This document shows positions 1 through 7,013 of a stretch of DNA of 19,414 nucleotides, piece after piece (position 1 is the stretch's first letter; every line of letters begins with the position of its first letter). The notes below the pieces were generated by a model. That model saw only the letters and a program-made list of their open reading frames with translations. It was not told the DNA's origin and made no database searches. The DNA comes from CAYVKM01 sp964452045 (GTDB lineage Bacteria; Calditrichota; Calditrichia; RBG-13-44-9). The stretch is taken from NCBI GenBank assembly GCA_964452045.1, contig CAYVKM010000070.1, positions 1 to 19,414 of the forward strand, given 5' to 3'. Made by a program: the position numbers and the translations under genes.

Positions 1-51
1 ATCGCGTGTTCTCCTAACGGGGAACCGTGGGTTCGAATCCCACCCTCTCCG
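1..51 (+). tRNA. tRNA-Ser, 3' portion (5' half outside window)
   Basis: The fragment starts just before a long variable arm: stem 8-14 (GTTCTCC) pairs with 19-25 (GGGGAAC) around a TAAC loop. A canonical T-arm follows: GTGGG at 27-31, loop TTCGAAT, CCCAC at 39-43. Bases 44-50 (CCTCTCC) are the 3' acceptor strand and G51 is the discriminator. The long variable arm means Ser, Leu, Tyr or Sec, and a G discriminator favours Ser. CCA is not fully encoded (the bases after G51 are CAA), so it would be added after transcription. The anticodon is outside the window, so the isoacceptor cannot be named. Confidence 0.9.
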
Positions 52-55
52 CAAG

Positions 56-95
56 AAAACGGTGGAAGTGGTAGCTTCTGCCGTTTTTTGTTTTT
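56..95 (+). terminator. Rho-independent terminator after tRNA-Ser
   Basis: AAAACGG (56-62) pairs with CCGTTTT (81-87) and inner GAAG (65-68) pairs with CTTC (75-78), with a two-base internal mismatch between the stems. A T-rich tract to about position 95 follows directly. It begins 5 bases after the tRNA discriminator base, so it ends the tRNA transcript and separates it from the downstream phosphodiesterase gene. Confidence 0.85.
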
Positions 96-139
96 GAATA
101 TTTGAGTCTAAAAATGATGAATTTTGAGGTAACTATACT

Positions 140-1057
140 ATGAAACGATTCGTTGGCGTTATTCTGGTCGTCCTTTTTATTTTGCTGCTTGTGCTGCCTT
201 ATCTCAAATCAAATTTTACTAAAGATTACTACTATGTTAGCTTCCGAACAGTTGAGGAATTCCGACAATACTTAAGCTTTAGCAAAATAGAAGAACCGCT
301 TATCGGTGCCCATCGGGGTGGTCCTATGCCTGGTTATCCGGAAAATGCCATCGAAACATTCCAGCATACCTTGTTTTACGCGCCATGCCTTATTGAATGT
401 GACGTCCGAAAAACCAGCGACAATAATCTGATCATGATGCACGATGAAACAGTGGATCGGACAACTACAGGAAAGGGCAGGGTATCCGATTTTAGCTATA
501 CCGAATTGAAGAAATTATCACTGGTCGATAATGAGGGTAAAATTACTGCCTTTAAAATCCCTCTGTTTAATGAGGTACTAAGATGGGGGAGAGATAAAGC
601 AATAATTGAAGTTGACAGTAAAAAAGATGTCTCTCCGCAGGAAATTGTAGCTGCCCTGATAAATGAAAACGCGTTATCGTATTCCATGGTTATAACCTAT
701 ACCATTGACCAGCTACAAACCCTTGCTGCTTTGCACCCGCAATTGGTTATTTCTGCTTCTGCTCATACGGTAGAAGGTGTGCAGCGTATTCTGGATACCG
801 GAATTGATCCGAAACGATTAGTGGTTTTTGTCGGAGTAACCGAACCCGAACCTGAAGTGTACGAATTATTGCATGCTCATGGAATAAGGGTAATCCTGGG
901 GACGATGCATAACATCGATAATTCTGCCGAGAAAAGGGGTACCCGCGTTTATATAAAAGTTCTGGAAAAGGGGGTTGATATTCTGGCAACGGACAATGTG
1001 CCGCTTGCTGCAAAGGCAATCCAGGAATTCTTGAAAAACAGAAAGATTGGTCAGTAA
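140..1057 (+). CDS. Membrane-anchored glycerophosphodiester phosphodiesterase family protein
   Basis: This is a GDPD-family enzyme with a TIM-barrel fold. The family hydrolyses glycerophosphodiesters to glycerol-3-phosphate and an alcohol using a divalent metal. Residues 4-21 form one hydrophobic helix (uncleaved anchor or signal peptide), so the catalytic domain should face the periplasm or outside. The family signature is intact: GAHRGG at 56-61 (His58), PEN at 67-69 (Glu68), ECD at 86-88, MHDETVDRTT at 100-109 (second catalytic His101) and a metal-binding IIEVD at 155-159. The C-terminal ATDNVPLAAKA (283-293) is the usual end of the barrel. The full length of 305 residues fits the family. 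The ATG at 140 has a GAGG Shine-Dalgarno about 9 bases upstream. It is monocistronic: a tRNA terminator lies before it and a convergent gene after it. The exact substrate (phospholipid-derived or teichoic-type diester) cannot be read from sequence. Confidence 0.92.
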   Translation: MKRFVGVILVVLFILLLVLPYLKSNFTKDYYYVSFRTVEEFRQYLSFSKIEEPLIGAHRGGPMPGYPENAIETFQHTLFYAPCLIECDVRKTSDNNLIMMHDETVDRTTTGKGRVSDFSYTELKKLSLVDNEGKITAFKIPLFNEVLRWGRDKAIIEVDSKKDVSPQEIVAALINENALSYSMVITYTIDQLQTLAALHPQLVISASAHTVEGVQRILDTGIDPKRLVVFVGVTEPEPEVYELLHAHGIRVILGTMHNIDNSAEKRGTRVYIKVLEKGVDILATDNVPLAAKAIQEFLKNRKIGQ

Positions 1058-1058
1058 A

Positions 1059-1087
1059 CAAAAAAGGCGTCCCAGAGTGAGACGCCT
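1059..1087 (-). terminator. Terminator of the M20 peptidase gene, shared with the convergent GDPD gene
   Basis: AGGCGTC (1065-1071) and GACGCCT (1081-1087) form a perfect 7-bp stem with a 9-base loop. Read on the minus strand it is followed by a run of Ts (complement of the A-run 1060-1065), the classic intrinsic terminator for the gene ending at 1113. On the plus strand the downstream tract is only weakly T-rich, so it may stop the GDPD transcript less efficiently. Confidence 0.85.
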
Positions 1088-1112
1088 GAAAATAACTTTT
1101 ATTTTTGATCTT

Positions 1113-2360
1113 TTACTTGTCCTGTTGCAGGCAAACGTGGGCAAACACCTTTGCATCGTTCACCATATAATCAATAACGCAGTATTCGTTTGGCTGATGG
1201 CAAACATCATCAATGGTGGACCATACCGCAGCGGGTAAGCCAGCCCGGCGGAAAACAGCTGCAACCGTTCCACCGCCGATGCCCATTGGAGTTGCCTCTA
1301 CCCCGTAAACTTCTTTTATTCCGTTCATCAATTTTCTAACCACCGGGGCATCTACGGGAGTGGCAGGAGCGGCGTCTTCTCTCTGGGAGAGATCAAAGTC
1401 TATTTTTACCTTAAATTTCTTTTCCACCCCATCGCATATTTCCCGCACCTTTTTTAGCACGTCATCAACTTTATATTGAGGTAAAATCCGGCAATCCAGA
1501 TAAAAAACATCTTCGCCTGGTATGGTATTCACGTTAGGTACATTTGCCTCCTTTTTGGTAGGCTCAAATGTACTGGTTGGGGGATCGAACACCTTGCTGC
1601 TGGCATTGAAAATATCATAAAGTTTTCCCAATTCTACCACCAAATGTGAAGCTGCTTTAAAGGCGTTTATCCCCATGTCCGGAAGACTGGCATGGCACTG
1701 CTTACCTTTGGTCACGAACCTGATCCAGGCGATACCTTTTTCCGCGACCTCAATCTGGCTGCTGTCCGGCAAGCCGGCATCCGGTACCATGATGATATCA
1801 TCCTTTTTGAACATTTCTTTATGATGCTTCAGCAGGTAGGTGAGACCAAATTCGGATCCGGTCTCCTCGTCTGCGACTAAAATGATATTTAAATTGTATT
1901 CAGGTTGAATTTTGAGATCATTTAAGGCAAGGGCAGTAAAGATACAGCTGGTCAGGCTCTGCTGGTTATCTTCAGTGCCCCGACCAAACAGTTTTCCATC
2001 CTTCTCCACCACTTCAAATGGTTCGGTATCCCATTTTTTCCGATCACCTTCCGGTACCACATCGGTGTGTGCCATAATCCAGACTGATAGTTTTGAATTT
2101 TTGCCGGGAATTTTAACGATCAGGTTTGGTCGTTTTCCCATTTTTGCTTTTGCATCCGGTGCGTCAATTTGCTGGATATCCTTAAGTCCCCGCTTCTCCA
2201 AATAACCTTTGATAAAAACTGCTTTATCCCATTCTCCTTCACCACCGCTGCCGGGACTCAGGGCCGGAATCCTGGTTATTGACTTCTGAAACTCAATCAT
2301 TTCCGGTCGAAGTACATCAATCTTTTCCGTTACTTTTTCAAATACTTTGGTGTCTATCAT
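1113..2360 (-). CDS. M20 family metallopeptidase / amidohydrolase
   Basis: A di-zinc M20 hydrolase (the ArgE/DapE/CPG2/dipeptidase superfamily), probably cytoplasmic because no signal peptide is visible. The zinc and catalytic set is complete: MAHTD at 96-100 (His98 ligand, Asp100), GRGTEDN at 126-132 (Asp131 bridging ligand), ADEETG at 163-168 (Glu165 general base, Glu166 ligand), VPDAG at 192-196 (Asp194 ligand) and CHQPNEY at 387-393 (His388 ligand). The region around 205-320, beginning after VAEKGIAW and including GKQCHASLPDMG, is the inserted dimerisation (lid) domain. Length 415 is normal. The ATG has AGGAG 6-7 bases upstream. It is transcribed alone with its own 3' terminator. Candidate substrates are dipeptides or N-acyl amino acids. 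The DapE-like architecture does not prove a role in lysine biosynthesis, and no amino-acid pathway genes are nearby. Confidence 0.93.
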   Translation of the reverse strand: MIDTKVFEKVTEKIDVLRPEMIEFQKSITRIPALSPGSGGEGEWDKAVFIKGYLEKRGLKDIQQIDAPDAKAKMGKRPNLIVKIPGKNSKLSVWIMAHTDVVPEGDRKKWDTEPFEVVEKDGKLFGRGTEDNQQSLTSCIFTALALNDLKIQPEYNLNIILVADEETGSEFGLTYLLKHHKEMFKKDDIIMVPDAGLPDSSQIEVAEKGIAWIRFVTKGKQCHASLPDMGINAFKAASHLVVELGKLYDIFNASSKVFDPPTSTFEPTKKEANVPNVNTIPGEDVFYLDCRILPQYKVDDVLKKVREICDGVEKKFKVKIDFDLSQREDAAPATPVDAPVVRKLMNGIKEVYGVEATPMGIGGGTVAAVFRRAGLPAAVWSTIDDVCHQPNEYCVIDYMVNDAKVFAHVCLQQDK

Positions 2361-2375
2361 TTATTCTCCTTTCCG

Positions 2376-2415
2376 ATTCAATTTTAGAGGCTTAAAATAT
2401 AAAGGAAAATTGAAT
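2376..2415. repeat. 10-bp perfect inverted repeat upstream of the M20 peptidase gene
   Basis: ATTCAATTTT (2376-2385) and AAAATTGAAT (2406-2415) are exact reverse complements separated by 20 bases. The inner arm lies 15 bases before the peptidase start codon, just outside its Shine-Dalgarno. It could be a leader hairpin or a pair of half-sites for a regulator. It is AT-only at its core and lacks a downstream T-run, so I do not call it a terminator for the Mut7-C gene. No regulator gene is adjacent. Confidence 0.4.
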
Positions 2416-2494
2416 GGATGATTAGCAGAAAATCTTTTATTGGATGAGAGTAATTTAAGCTGGGATATTAAATATGGCTTATGATCGGATTGGT

Positions 2495-3004
2495 TTATTT
2501 CTCAATGGGTACTCCCATTCGAATTAGTTTGTCTTTTAGCCTCTTGATATGGCCACCTTCCCAGTATATCCTTTTGCAATTGGGACAATGCCAAAAATGA
2601 TCATGATATTTAAAGATTTGATCCGGAATTTGAGATTTAACCGATTCTTTACTTACTGTCTCAATTTTAACATTGCACTCACTGCAGATAGTCAGTGGTT
2701 CCATTTGATCAAAAATGTTATGCCTTTCATTTAGTTCGGCAAGCTGATCTGATATGTTATCTGACTTCAATAGCACGGATTGTAGACTCAAATCCTTATA
2801 TTTACTAAGATTTTTTTCGCTTCCGGTGACAAAAATATAATTTGCTTCTGGAGAAGGATTCGAACCCATTTTTTCCCAATCTGTGAGGGTGCAGGCATGA
2901 AAACCCAGAAAACGCAACCAGCGAACTAATCCCTTTAACATTTCATCCAGAATAAAATTCGGTTTGGTACGAGAGAAAATGAGGGGTGAGGTTCTCTTTG
3001 ACAT
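2495..3004 (-). CDS. Mut7-C domain protein (PIN-fold RNase with C-terminal zinc ribbon), nuclease site apparently degenerate
   Basis: 169 residues from the ATG at 3004. A TTG at 3052 would add 16 unlike-family residues, so the ATG is preferred, although neither start has a clear ribosome site. The N-terminus FILDEMLKGLVRWLRFLGF (17-35) matches the start of Mut7-C (PF01927, formerly DUF82), including the first acidic residue Asp20. The C-terminus has the family zinc ribbon, CSEC (107-110) and CPNC (140-143), followed by YWEGGHIKRL (147-156). Family members normally have a T-R-D triad and another acidic patch completing the PIN active site. Here the corresponding stretch reads VTGSEK (59-64) and the acidic patch is NPSPEA, so cleavage activity is doubtful. 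It lies 106 bases downstream of the J-protein gene on the same strand, at the end of the lon operon. Function in this context is unknown. Confidence 0.8.
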   Translation of the reverse strand: MSKRTSPLIFSRTKPNFILDEMLKGLVRWLRFLGFHACTLTDWEKMGSNPSPEANYIFVTGSEKNLSKYKDLSLQSVLLKSDNISDQLAELNERHNIFDQMEPLTICSECNVKIETVSKESVKSQIPDQIFKYHDHFWHCPNCKRIYWEGGHIKRLKDKLIRMGVPIEK

Positions 3005-3110
3005 CTTTTCAATCTGCTGATTCAAAGAACTTGAAATGCATACTGGAGGCAAATTTCAGATTAAGAATTTATCATTGACCATTGATGATCTGGGTGAACT
3101 TGAAAGTATA

Positions 3111-4049
3111 TTAAAAGTCCATACCGGTAGTTTTGGCCCATTCTTCAAATTGCTTTTTTAATTTGCCGCTTAAATTTTTCGGAGATTTAATCAATATTCT
3201 GACAAAATGATTCCCGCGGCCTTTAGAAGACTGTATCCCCAGATTCTTGAGCCGGAACACTTTTCCGCTATCGGTACCGGCCGGTATTTTTAATTTAACC
3301 GTCTGATGATTAATAGTCTTCACCTCTATTTCTGTCCCGAACAACGCCTGTGCAAAATTTATTTCTTCATCCGAATAGATGTCATTGCCTTTTCGCTCAA
3401 ATTTCGGATGAGGGCTTATTCTAATGGTAATATAAAGATCACCGGGTTCCCCGCCTCTGGGGGCAGGTGAACCCTGTCCGGTAATCTTTATCTTTTTTCC
3501 TTCCTCGGTTCCTGGTGCTATTTTAATTTTTATATGCTTCCCGATAGGTGTTTGAACCAGGGTTTCGCCACCCAGAGCTGCGAGTTCAAAAGGAATGGTA
3601 ATGCTGGAGTCAAAATCCGCCCCTTTTCGCGGTGCCCGCTGACTGAAATCCCGGAAGTCTCCCTGAAAACCGGATCGGGATGGTCCCCGCCGGCCACCAA
3701 AGCCAAAGAAACTGCCCAGGAGATCGTCCAATCCGCCAAAGTTACCTCCACTACCCCCAAAATTAACCCGAAACCCACCGCTATTTCCAAAATCCCCATA
3801 ATCAAAACCACCCTGTCCGGAAGCAAAGGGATTCTTCCGCATCATATCGTATTGTTTGCGTTTTTCCGGATCTTTTAAAATTGCGTAGGCTTCGCTGATA
3901 TCCTTAAAGCGGTTTTCTGCATTTTTATCACCAGCCCTGACATCCGGGTGAAATTCCTTGGCTAACTTTCGATAAGCCTTTTTGATTTCATCATTCGAGG
4001 CATTTTCGCTTACGCCAAGTATTTTATAATAATCTTTTTTCGGATCCAT
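3111..4049 (-). CDS. cbpA: CbpA-type J-domain co-chaperone (class II DnaJ, no zinc finger)
   Basis: Residues 5-70 are a J domain with the HPD tripeptide at 34-36, which stimulates ATP hydrolysis by DnaK (Hsp70). Residues 75-145 form a long Gly/Phe-rich linker. About 147-305 are the two beta-sandwich substrate-binding domains (start DFDSSITIPFELAALGGE; FRLKNLGIQSSKGRGNHF near the end). The CxxCxGxG zinc-finger repeats of true DnaJ are absent, giving the CbpA/class II architecture. At 312 residues it is the usual length. The start codon lies 38 bases after the lon stop codon, with AAGAAG upstream, so the two are very probably co-transcribed. Pairing with Lon suggests delivery of misfolded clients to refolding or degradation. 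DnaK and GrpE are not in the window. Confidence 0.92.
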   Translation of the reverse strand: MDPKKDYYKILGVSENASNDEIKKAYRKLAKEFHPDVRAGDKNAENRFKDISEAYAILKDPEKRKQYDMMRKNPFASGQGGFDYGDFGNSGGFRVNFGGSGGNFGGLDDLLGSFFGFGGRRGPSRSGFQGDFRDFSQRAPRKGADFDSSITIPFELAALGGETLVQTPIGKHIKIKIAPGTEEGKKIKITGQGSPAPRGGEPGDLYITIRISPHPKFERKGNDIYSDEEINFAQALFGTEIEVKTINHQTVKLKIPAGTDSGKVFRLKNLGIQSSKGRGNHFVRILIKSPKNLSGKLKKQFEEWAKTTGMDF

Positions 4050-4087
4050 TTAATCACTTCTTTTACCTGTTGTTTAACCCTCAAACA

Positions 4088-6475
4088 CTATGCTCGTGCT
4101 TCCGGCGTCATCATATTACTTTTTGGTTTCTGAATTTTTTTCCGAAAAGCATGCTTGACAAGATCCTCCATGCACTTGACATAGAAAAACTTCATTTCTT
4201 TTTTAACCATCTCAGGTATTTCGCTGACATCCGACTTGTTTTTCTCAGGTAGAATTACCGTAAAAATACCAGCCCGATGGGCTGCCAGTACTTTTTCCTT
4301 TATTCCGCCAACCGGTAATATCTTACCGCGCATAGTGATCTCACCGGTCATGGCGATATCATTCCTTACTTTTTCTTCGGTTAACAGAGACAGCAAGGCT
4401 GTGAACAGTGTAACACCGGCTGATGGCCCGTCTTTGGGAATGCCGCCGGCCGGAACGTGAATATGGATATCCAGTTTTTCCTGGAAATTTTCTTCCAGAT
4501 TGAATTCTTTTCCATGCGCCCGGATATAACTCATAGCTGCCTTGGCGGACTCTTTCATCACATCACCTAATTGTCCGGTAAGGGTCAGGTTTCCCTTTCC
4601 AGGCATCTTACTGGCTTCAATAAACAGGATATCGCCGCCCATGGGTGTCCAGGCCAGACCCGTCACGATCCCTGGCTCGTCAATTCTTTCTGCCACATCA
4701 CTGAAGAATTTGACCGGCCCCAGGAAATTTGGAATAAGTTCGCTGGTAATCTTCATCTTTTTCTTCTGGCCGGAGGCAACATCTTTCGCCACACCACGAC
4801 AAATAGTAGCAATTTGTCTTTCCAGATTTCGAACTCCCGCCTCCTTGGTATAGGAGTTAATAATGGTATGGATTGACTCATCCTCAAAAACAATCGCATT
4901 CCCGGATAGACCGTGTTCACGAATCTGCTTCGGGATGAGGAATTTTTTAGCGATCTCTACTTTTTCCTCCTCCACATAGCTGGGGATTTCAATAATTTCC
5001 ATTCGATCCCTCAACGCTGGAATAATCGTATCCTGCATATTTGCCGTTGCAATAAACATCACTTTGGAAAGATCGAAAGGAACTTCCAGATAATGATCGC
5101 TGAAACTGAAGTTCTGTTCCGGATCCAGCACCTCTAAAAGTGCTGCCGAAGGATCGCCTCGGAAGTCTGCACCAACCTTATCAATTTCATCCAGCATAAA
5201 AACCGGATTATTTGATCCGGCTTTCTTGATACCCTGGATAATCCGTCCCGGAAGGGCACCGATATAAGTACGCCGGTGACCACGAATCTCTGCTTCATCC
5301 CGCACACCACCCAGCGAAATGCGGACAAATTTTCTACCCATGGCATCCGCAATGGACCGACCCAATGAGGTTTTTCCCACACCGGGAGGACCAACAAAGC
5401 AAAGAATTGGACCGCGCATGTCATTCTTGAGTTTGCGAACAGCCAGATATTCCAGGATTCGTTTTTTAACCTTATCCAGACCATAATGGTCAGCATCAAG
5501 TTTTTTGTGAACCGAGTCAATACCTAAATTATCCTCGGTGTTTTTCGTCCAGGGAATATCTATAATCCAATCCAGATAACTGCGTGAAACGGTATATTCA
5601 GCGGATGCGGGGTGCATGCGGCTTAGACGATCGAGTTCTTTCTCAGCAACCTTGTATACTTCTTCCGGAAGGTGGGCATCATCCAATTTCTTTTTCAATT
5701 CACCCACATCACTGGTTTCGTCGTATTCACCCAATTCCTTCTGAATAGCCTTGAGTTGCTGACGCAGATACATTTCTCGCTGTCCCCGACTGATCTCATC
5801 CTGGACTTCATTTTGTATTTTTTTACCCAGTTCCAGTGTTTGCAGATATTTATTAAAAATGAAGGTCGATTTGTTCAACCGTTTCTCAATATCCACCATT
5901 TCCAAAACTTCCTGCTTTTCAGTCACGGAAATATTGGAAAAGGCAATAACAATATCCGCCACAATTCCTGGTTCCTGGATATTAGAGATCATGGCCTGGT
6001 GCTCTGTAGTGATTTCCGGTGCCAAATCCGATGCATGCTGGAATTGAGTCTTCAAATTTGTGGTAAAAGCTTCTACTTTTATCGGATCTTTAGGGTGTAC
6101 ATCTTCCAACACGTCCACTTCGGAAATAAAAAACGGATCTGTCTGGATAAATTTTGCCGTCCTAAACCGGTTTATTCCCTGGATAAAGGCGCTTTTGCTG
6201 CCATCCGGGAGATCTATTACTTTCAGGATTCTGGCAATTGTCCCTACCTGATATAAATCATCGGGTGAAGGATCGTCCACTGTACCATCCCTTTGGGCAA
6301 CAACACCAATGATGCTATCCCCACGCAGAGCACTTTCAATAAGTTTGATGGACTTAGGTCTGCCAATTGCTAAGGGAATAAACTGGTGTGGGAAGAAAAC
6401 CGTGTTGCGTACTGGAATAATCGGTAAGGTCTTCGGAATTACGATGGCTTCCTTGTCCCTGTCTATTTTAATCAT
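4088..6475 (-). CDS. lon: ATP-dependent protease Lon (LonA type)
   Basis: Complete 795-residue LonA, a cytoplasmic hexameric AAA+ serine protease that degrades misfolded and short-lived regulatory proteins. Residues about 15-210 are the N-terminal substrate-recognition domain (begins LPIIPVRNTVFFPHQ), followed by a coiled-coil-rich linker (about 215-300). The AAA+ module has Walker A GPPGVGKT at 362-369, Walker B VFMLDEID at 425-432 and a sensor region IATANM at 475-480. The protease domain carries the Ser-Lys dyad: Ser685 in KDGPSAG and Lys728 in GGIKEK, 43 residues apart as in E. coli Lon (679/722). The ATG has GGAG 8 bases upstream. A small membrane-protein gene ends 17 bases before it and the J-protein gene follows. 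No CIRCE-type heat-shock operator was found upstream, so the means of heat control, if any, is not visible. Confidence 0.98.
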   Translation of the reverse strand: MIKIDRDKEAIVIPKTLPIIPVRNTVFFPHQFIPLAIGRPKSIKLIESALRGDSIIGVVAQRDGTVDDPSPDDLYQVGTIARILKVIDLPDGSKSAFIQGINRFRTAKFIQTDPFFISEVDVLEDVHPKDPIKVEAFTTNLKTQFQHASDLAPEITTEHQAMISNIQEPGIVADIVIAFSNISVTEKQEVLEMVDIEKRLNKSTFIFNKYLQTLELGKKIQNEVQDEISRGQREMYLRQQLKAIQKELGEYDETSDVGELKKKLDDAHLPEEVYKVAEKELDRLSRMHPASAEYTVSRSYLDWIIDIPWTKNTEDNLGIDSVHKKLDADHYGLDKVKKRILEYLAVRKLKNDMRGPILCFVGPPGVGKTSLGRSIADAMGRKFVRISLGGVRDEAEIRGHRRTYIGALPGRIIQGIKKAGSNNPVFMLDEIDKVGADFRGDPSAALLEVLDPEQNFSFSDHYLEVPFDLSKVMFIATANMQDTIIPALRDRMEIIEIPSYVEEEKVEIAKKFLIPKQIREHGLSGNAIVFEDESIHTIINSYTKEAGVRNLERQIATICRGVAKDVASGQKKKMKITSELIPNFLGPVKFFSDVAERIDEPGIVTGLAWTPMGGDILFIEASKMPGKGNLTLTGQLGDVMKESAKAAMSYIRAHGKEFNLEENFQEKLDIHIHVPAGGIPKDGPSAGVTLFTALLSLLTEEKVRNDIAMTGEITMRGKILPVGGIKEKVLAAHRAGIFTVILPEKNKSDVSEIPEMVKKEMKFFYVKCMEDLVKHAFRKKIQKPKSNMMTPEARA

Positions 6476-6492
6476 TGTTATTTCTCCAATAT

Positions 6493-6732
6493 TTATTTAT
6501 TGATGTTTATTTTAATTTCGTAATTGTACTTTTGAATCTGATGAATTTTATATGCCAAATAAAAAAACAATATTCCTCCCATAAAAAATATCGATGCCAC
6601 AAATGCGATAAGAATCTCAGGCAATATAATAATCGTCAAACCAATCAGAATCATCAGGATTCCTAAAATCAGCAGGTGCGACCAGCTTCTGCTGCTAAAA
6701 GAATTAAAAATGTTTGAATATAACCAGAACAC
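6493..6732 (-). CDS. Small two-helix membrane protein, first gene of the lon operon
   Basis: 79 residues from a GTG start preceded by a strong GGAAGGAG-type Shine-Dalgarno, which decides the start. Two hydrophobic segments, about 19-38 and 40-62, are separated by a Pro-Glu turn (LPEI), leaving a short polar N-terminus and a basic, Asn/Lys/Ile-rich cytoplasmic-type tail. I do not recognise a named family; it resembles short DUF308/DUF3096-like hairpin membrane proteins only in general build. It ends 17 bases before the lon start, so the pair is probably co-transcribed. Being first in a proteostasis operon it could be a membrane-stress component, but that is conjecture. Confidence 0.7.
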   Translation of the reverse strand: MFWLYSNIFNSFSSRSWSHLLILGILMILIGLTIIILPEILIAFVASIFFMGGILFFYLAYKIHQIQKYNYEIKININK

Positions 6733-7013
6733 TTCCTTCTCCTTCCTATTTTAACATTTTTATTTGACAAATACAGTGCCATAAAAATAAATTACTGTTA
6801 ATTGTAATAAAAATCTATGTTTAGGTAGTAATTGGTAAATTCAGAAGGTCAATCTTATTAATTGTCAGAATGTCCTATATCATCCTTATATGACAAGATA
6901 CATTCAATATAAAGCTATTCTGTCAGATGAAGAGAACCATTTCAAATTTAAGTTTGAACTAATGTGGTTCGGATGACTCTTTTCTTGCATACAACCCCTG
7001 TTTTTTTCCGATC
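6733..7013. other. AT-rich intergenic region with two imperfect inverted repeats, upstream of the lon operon
   Basis: 281 bases without a convincing gene, between the end of amrS and the start of the lon operon (both on the minus strand), so it should hold the lon-operon promoter. I could not find a well-spaced -35/-10 pair. Two dyads are visible. TGTCCTATA (6871-6879) faces TATATGACA (6887-6895) with one mismatch. GAACCA (6934-6939) with inner TTCAAA (6941-6946) faces TTTGAA (6953-6958) and TGGTTC (6965-6970). Neither has a T-run on either strand. Confidence 0.4.

Noticed and set aside
1..53. tRNA-Ser 3' end as a possible integration (att) site.
   Set aside because: No second copy of the T-arm/acceptor sequence and no integrase or phage genes are visible in the window.
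2361..2494. Search for a terminator between the Mut7-C gene and the M20 gene.
   Set aside because: The only strong dyad (2376-2415) is AT-rich with no T-run, and it lies against the M20 start, so it is not called a terminator.
3005..3052. TTG start for the Mut7-C protein at 3052.
   Set aside because: The extra 16 residues do not fit the family, and the ATG at 3004 leaves the full domain; no ribosome site favours the TTG.
3530..3878. Open frames of about 100 codons on both strands inside the J-protein gene.
   Set aside because: They lie in the Gly/Phe-coding region of the real gene, where biased codons keep other frames open; no domain is recognisable.
6904..6990. A 28-codon minus-strand frame (starts MQEKSHPNH) after amrS, with AGGGG before its ATG.
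   Set aside because: Very short, no recognisable signature, and it overlaps the nested inverted repeat. Conservation data would be needed to call it.
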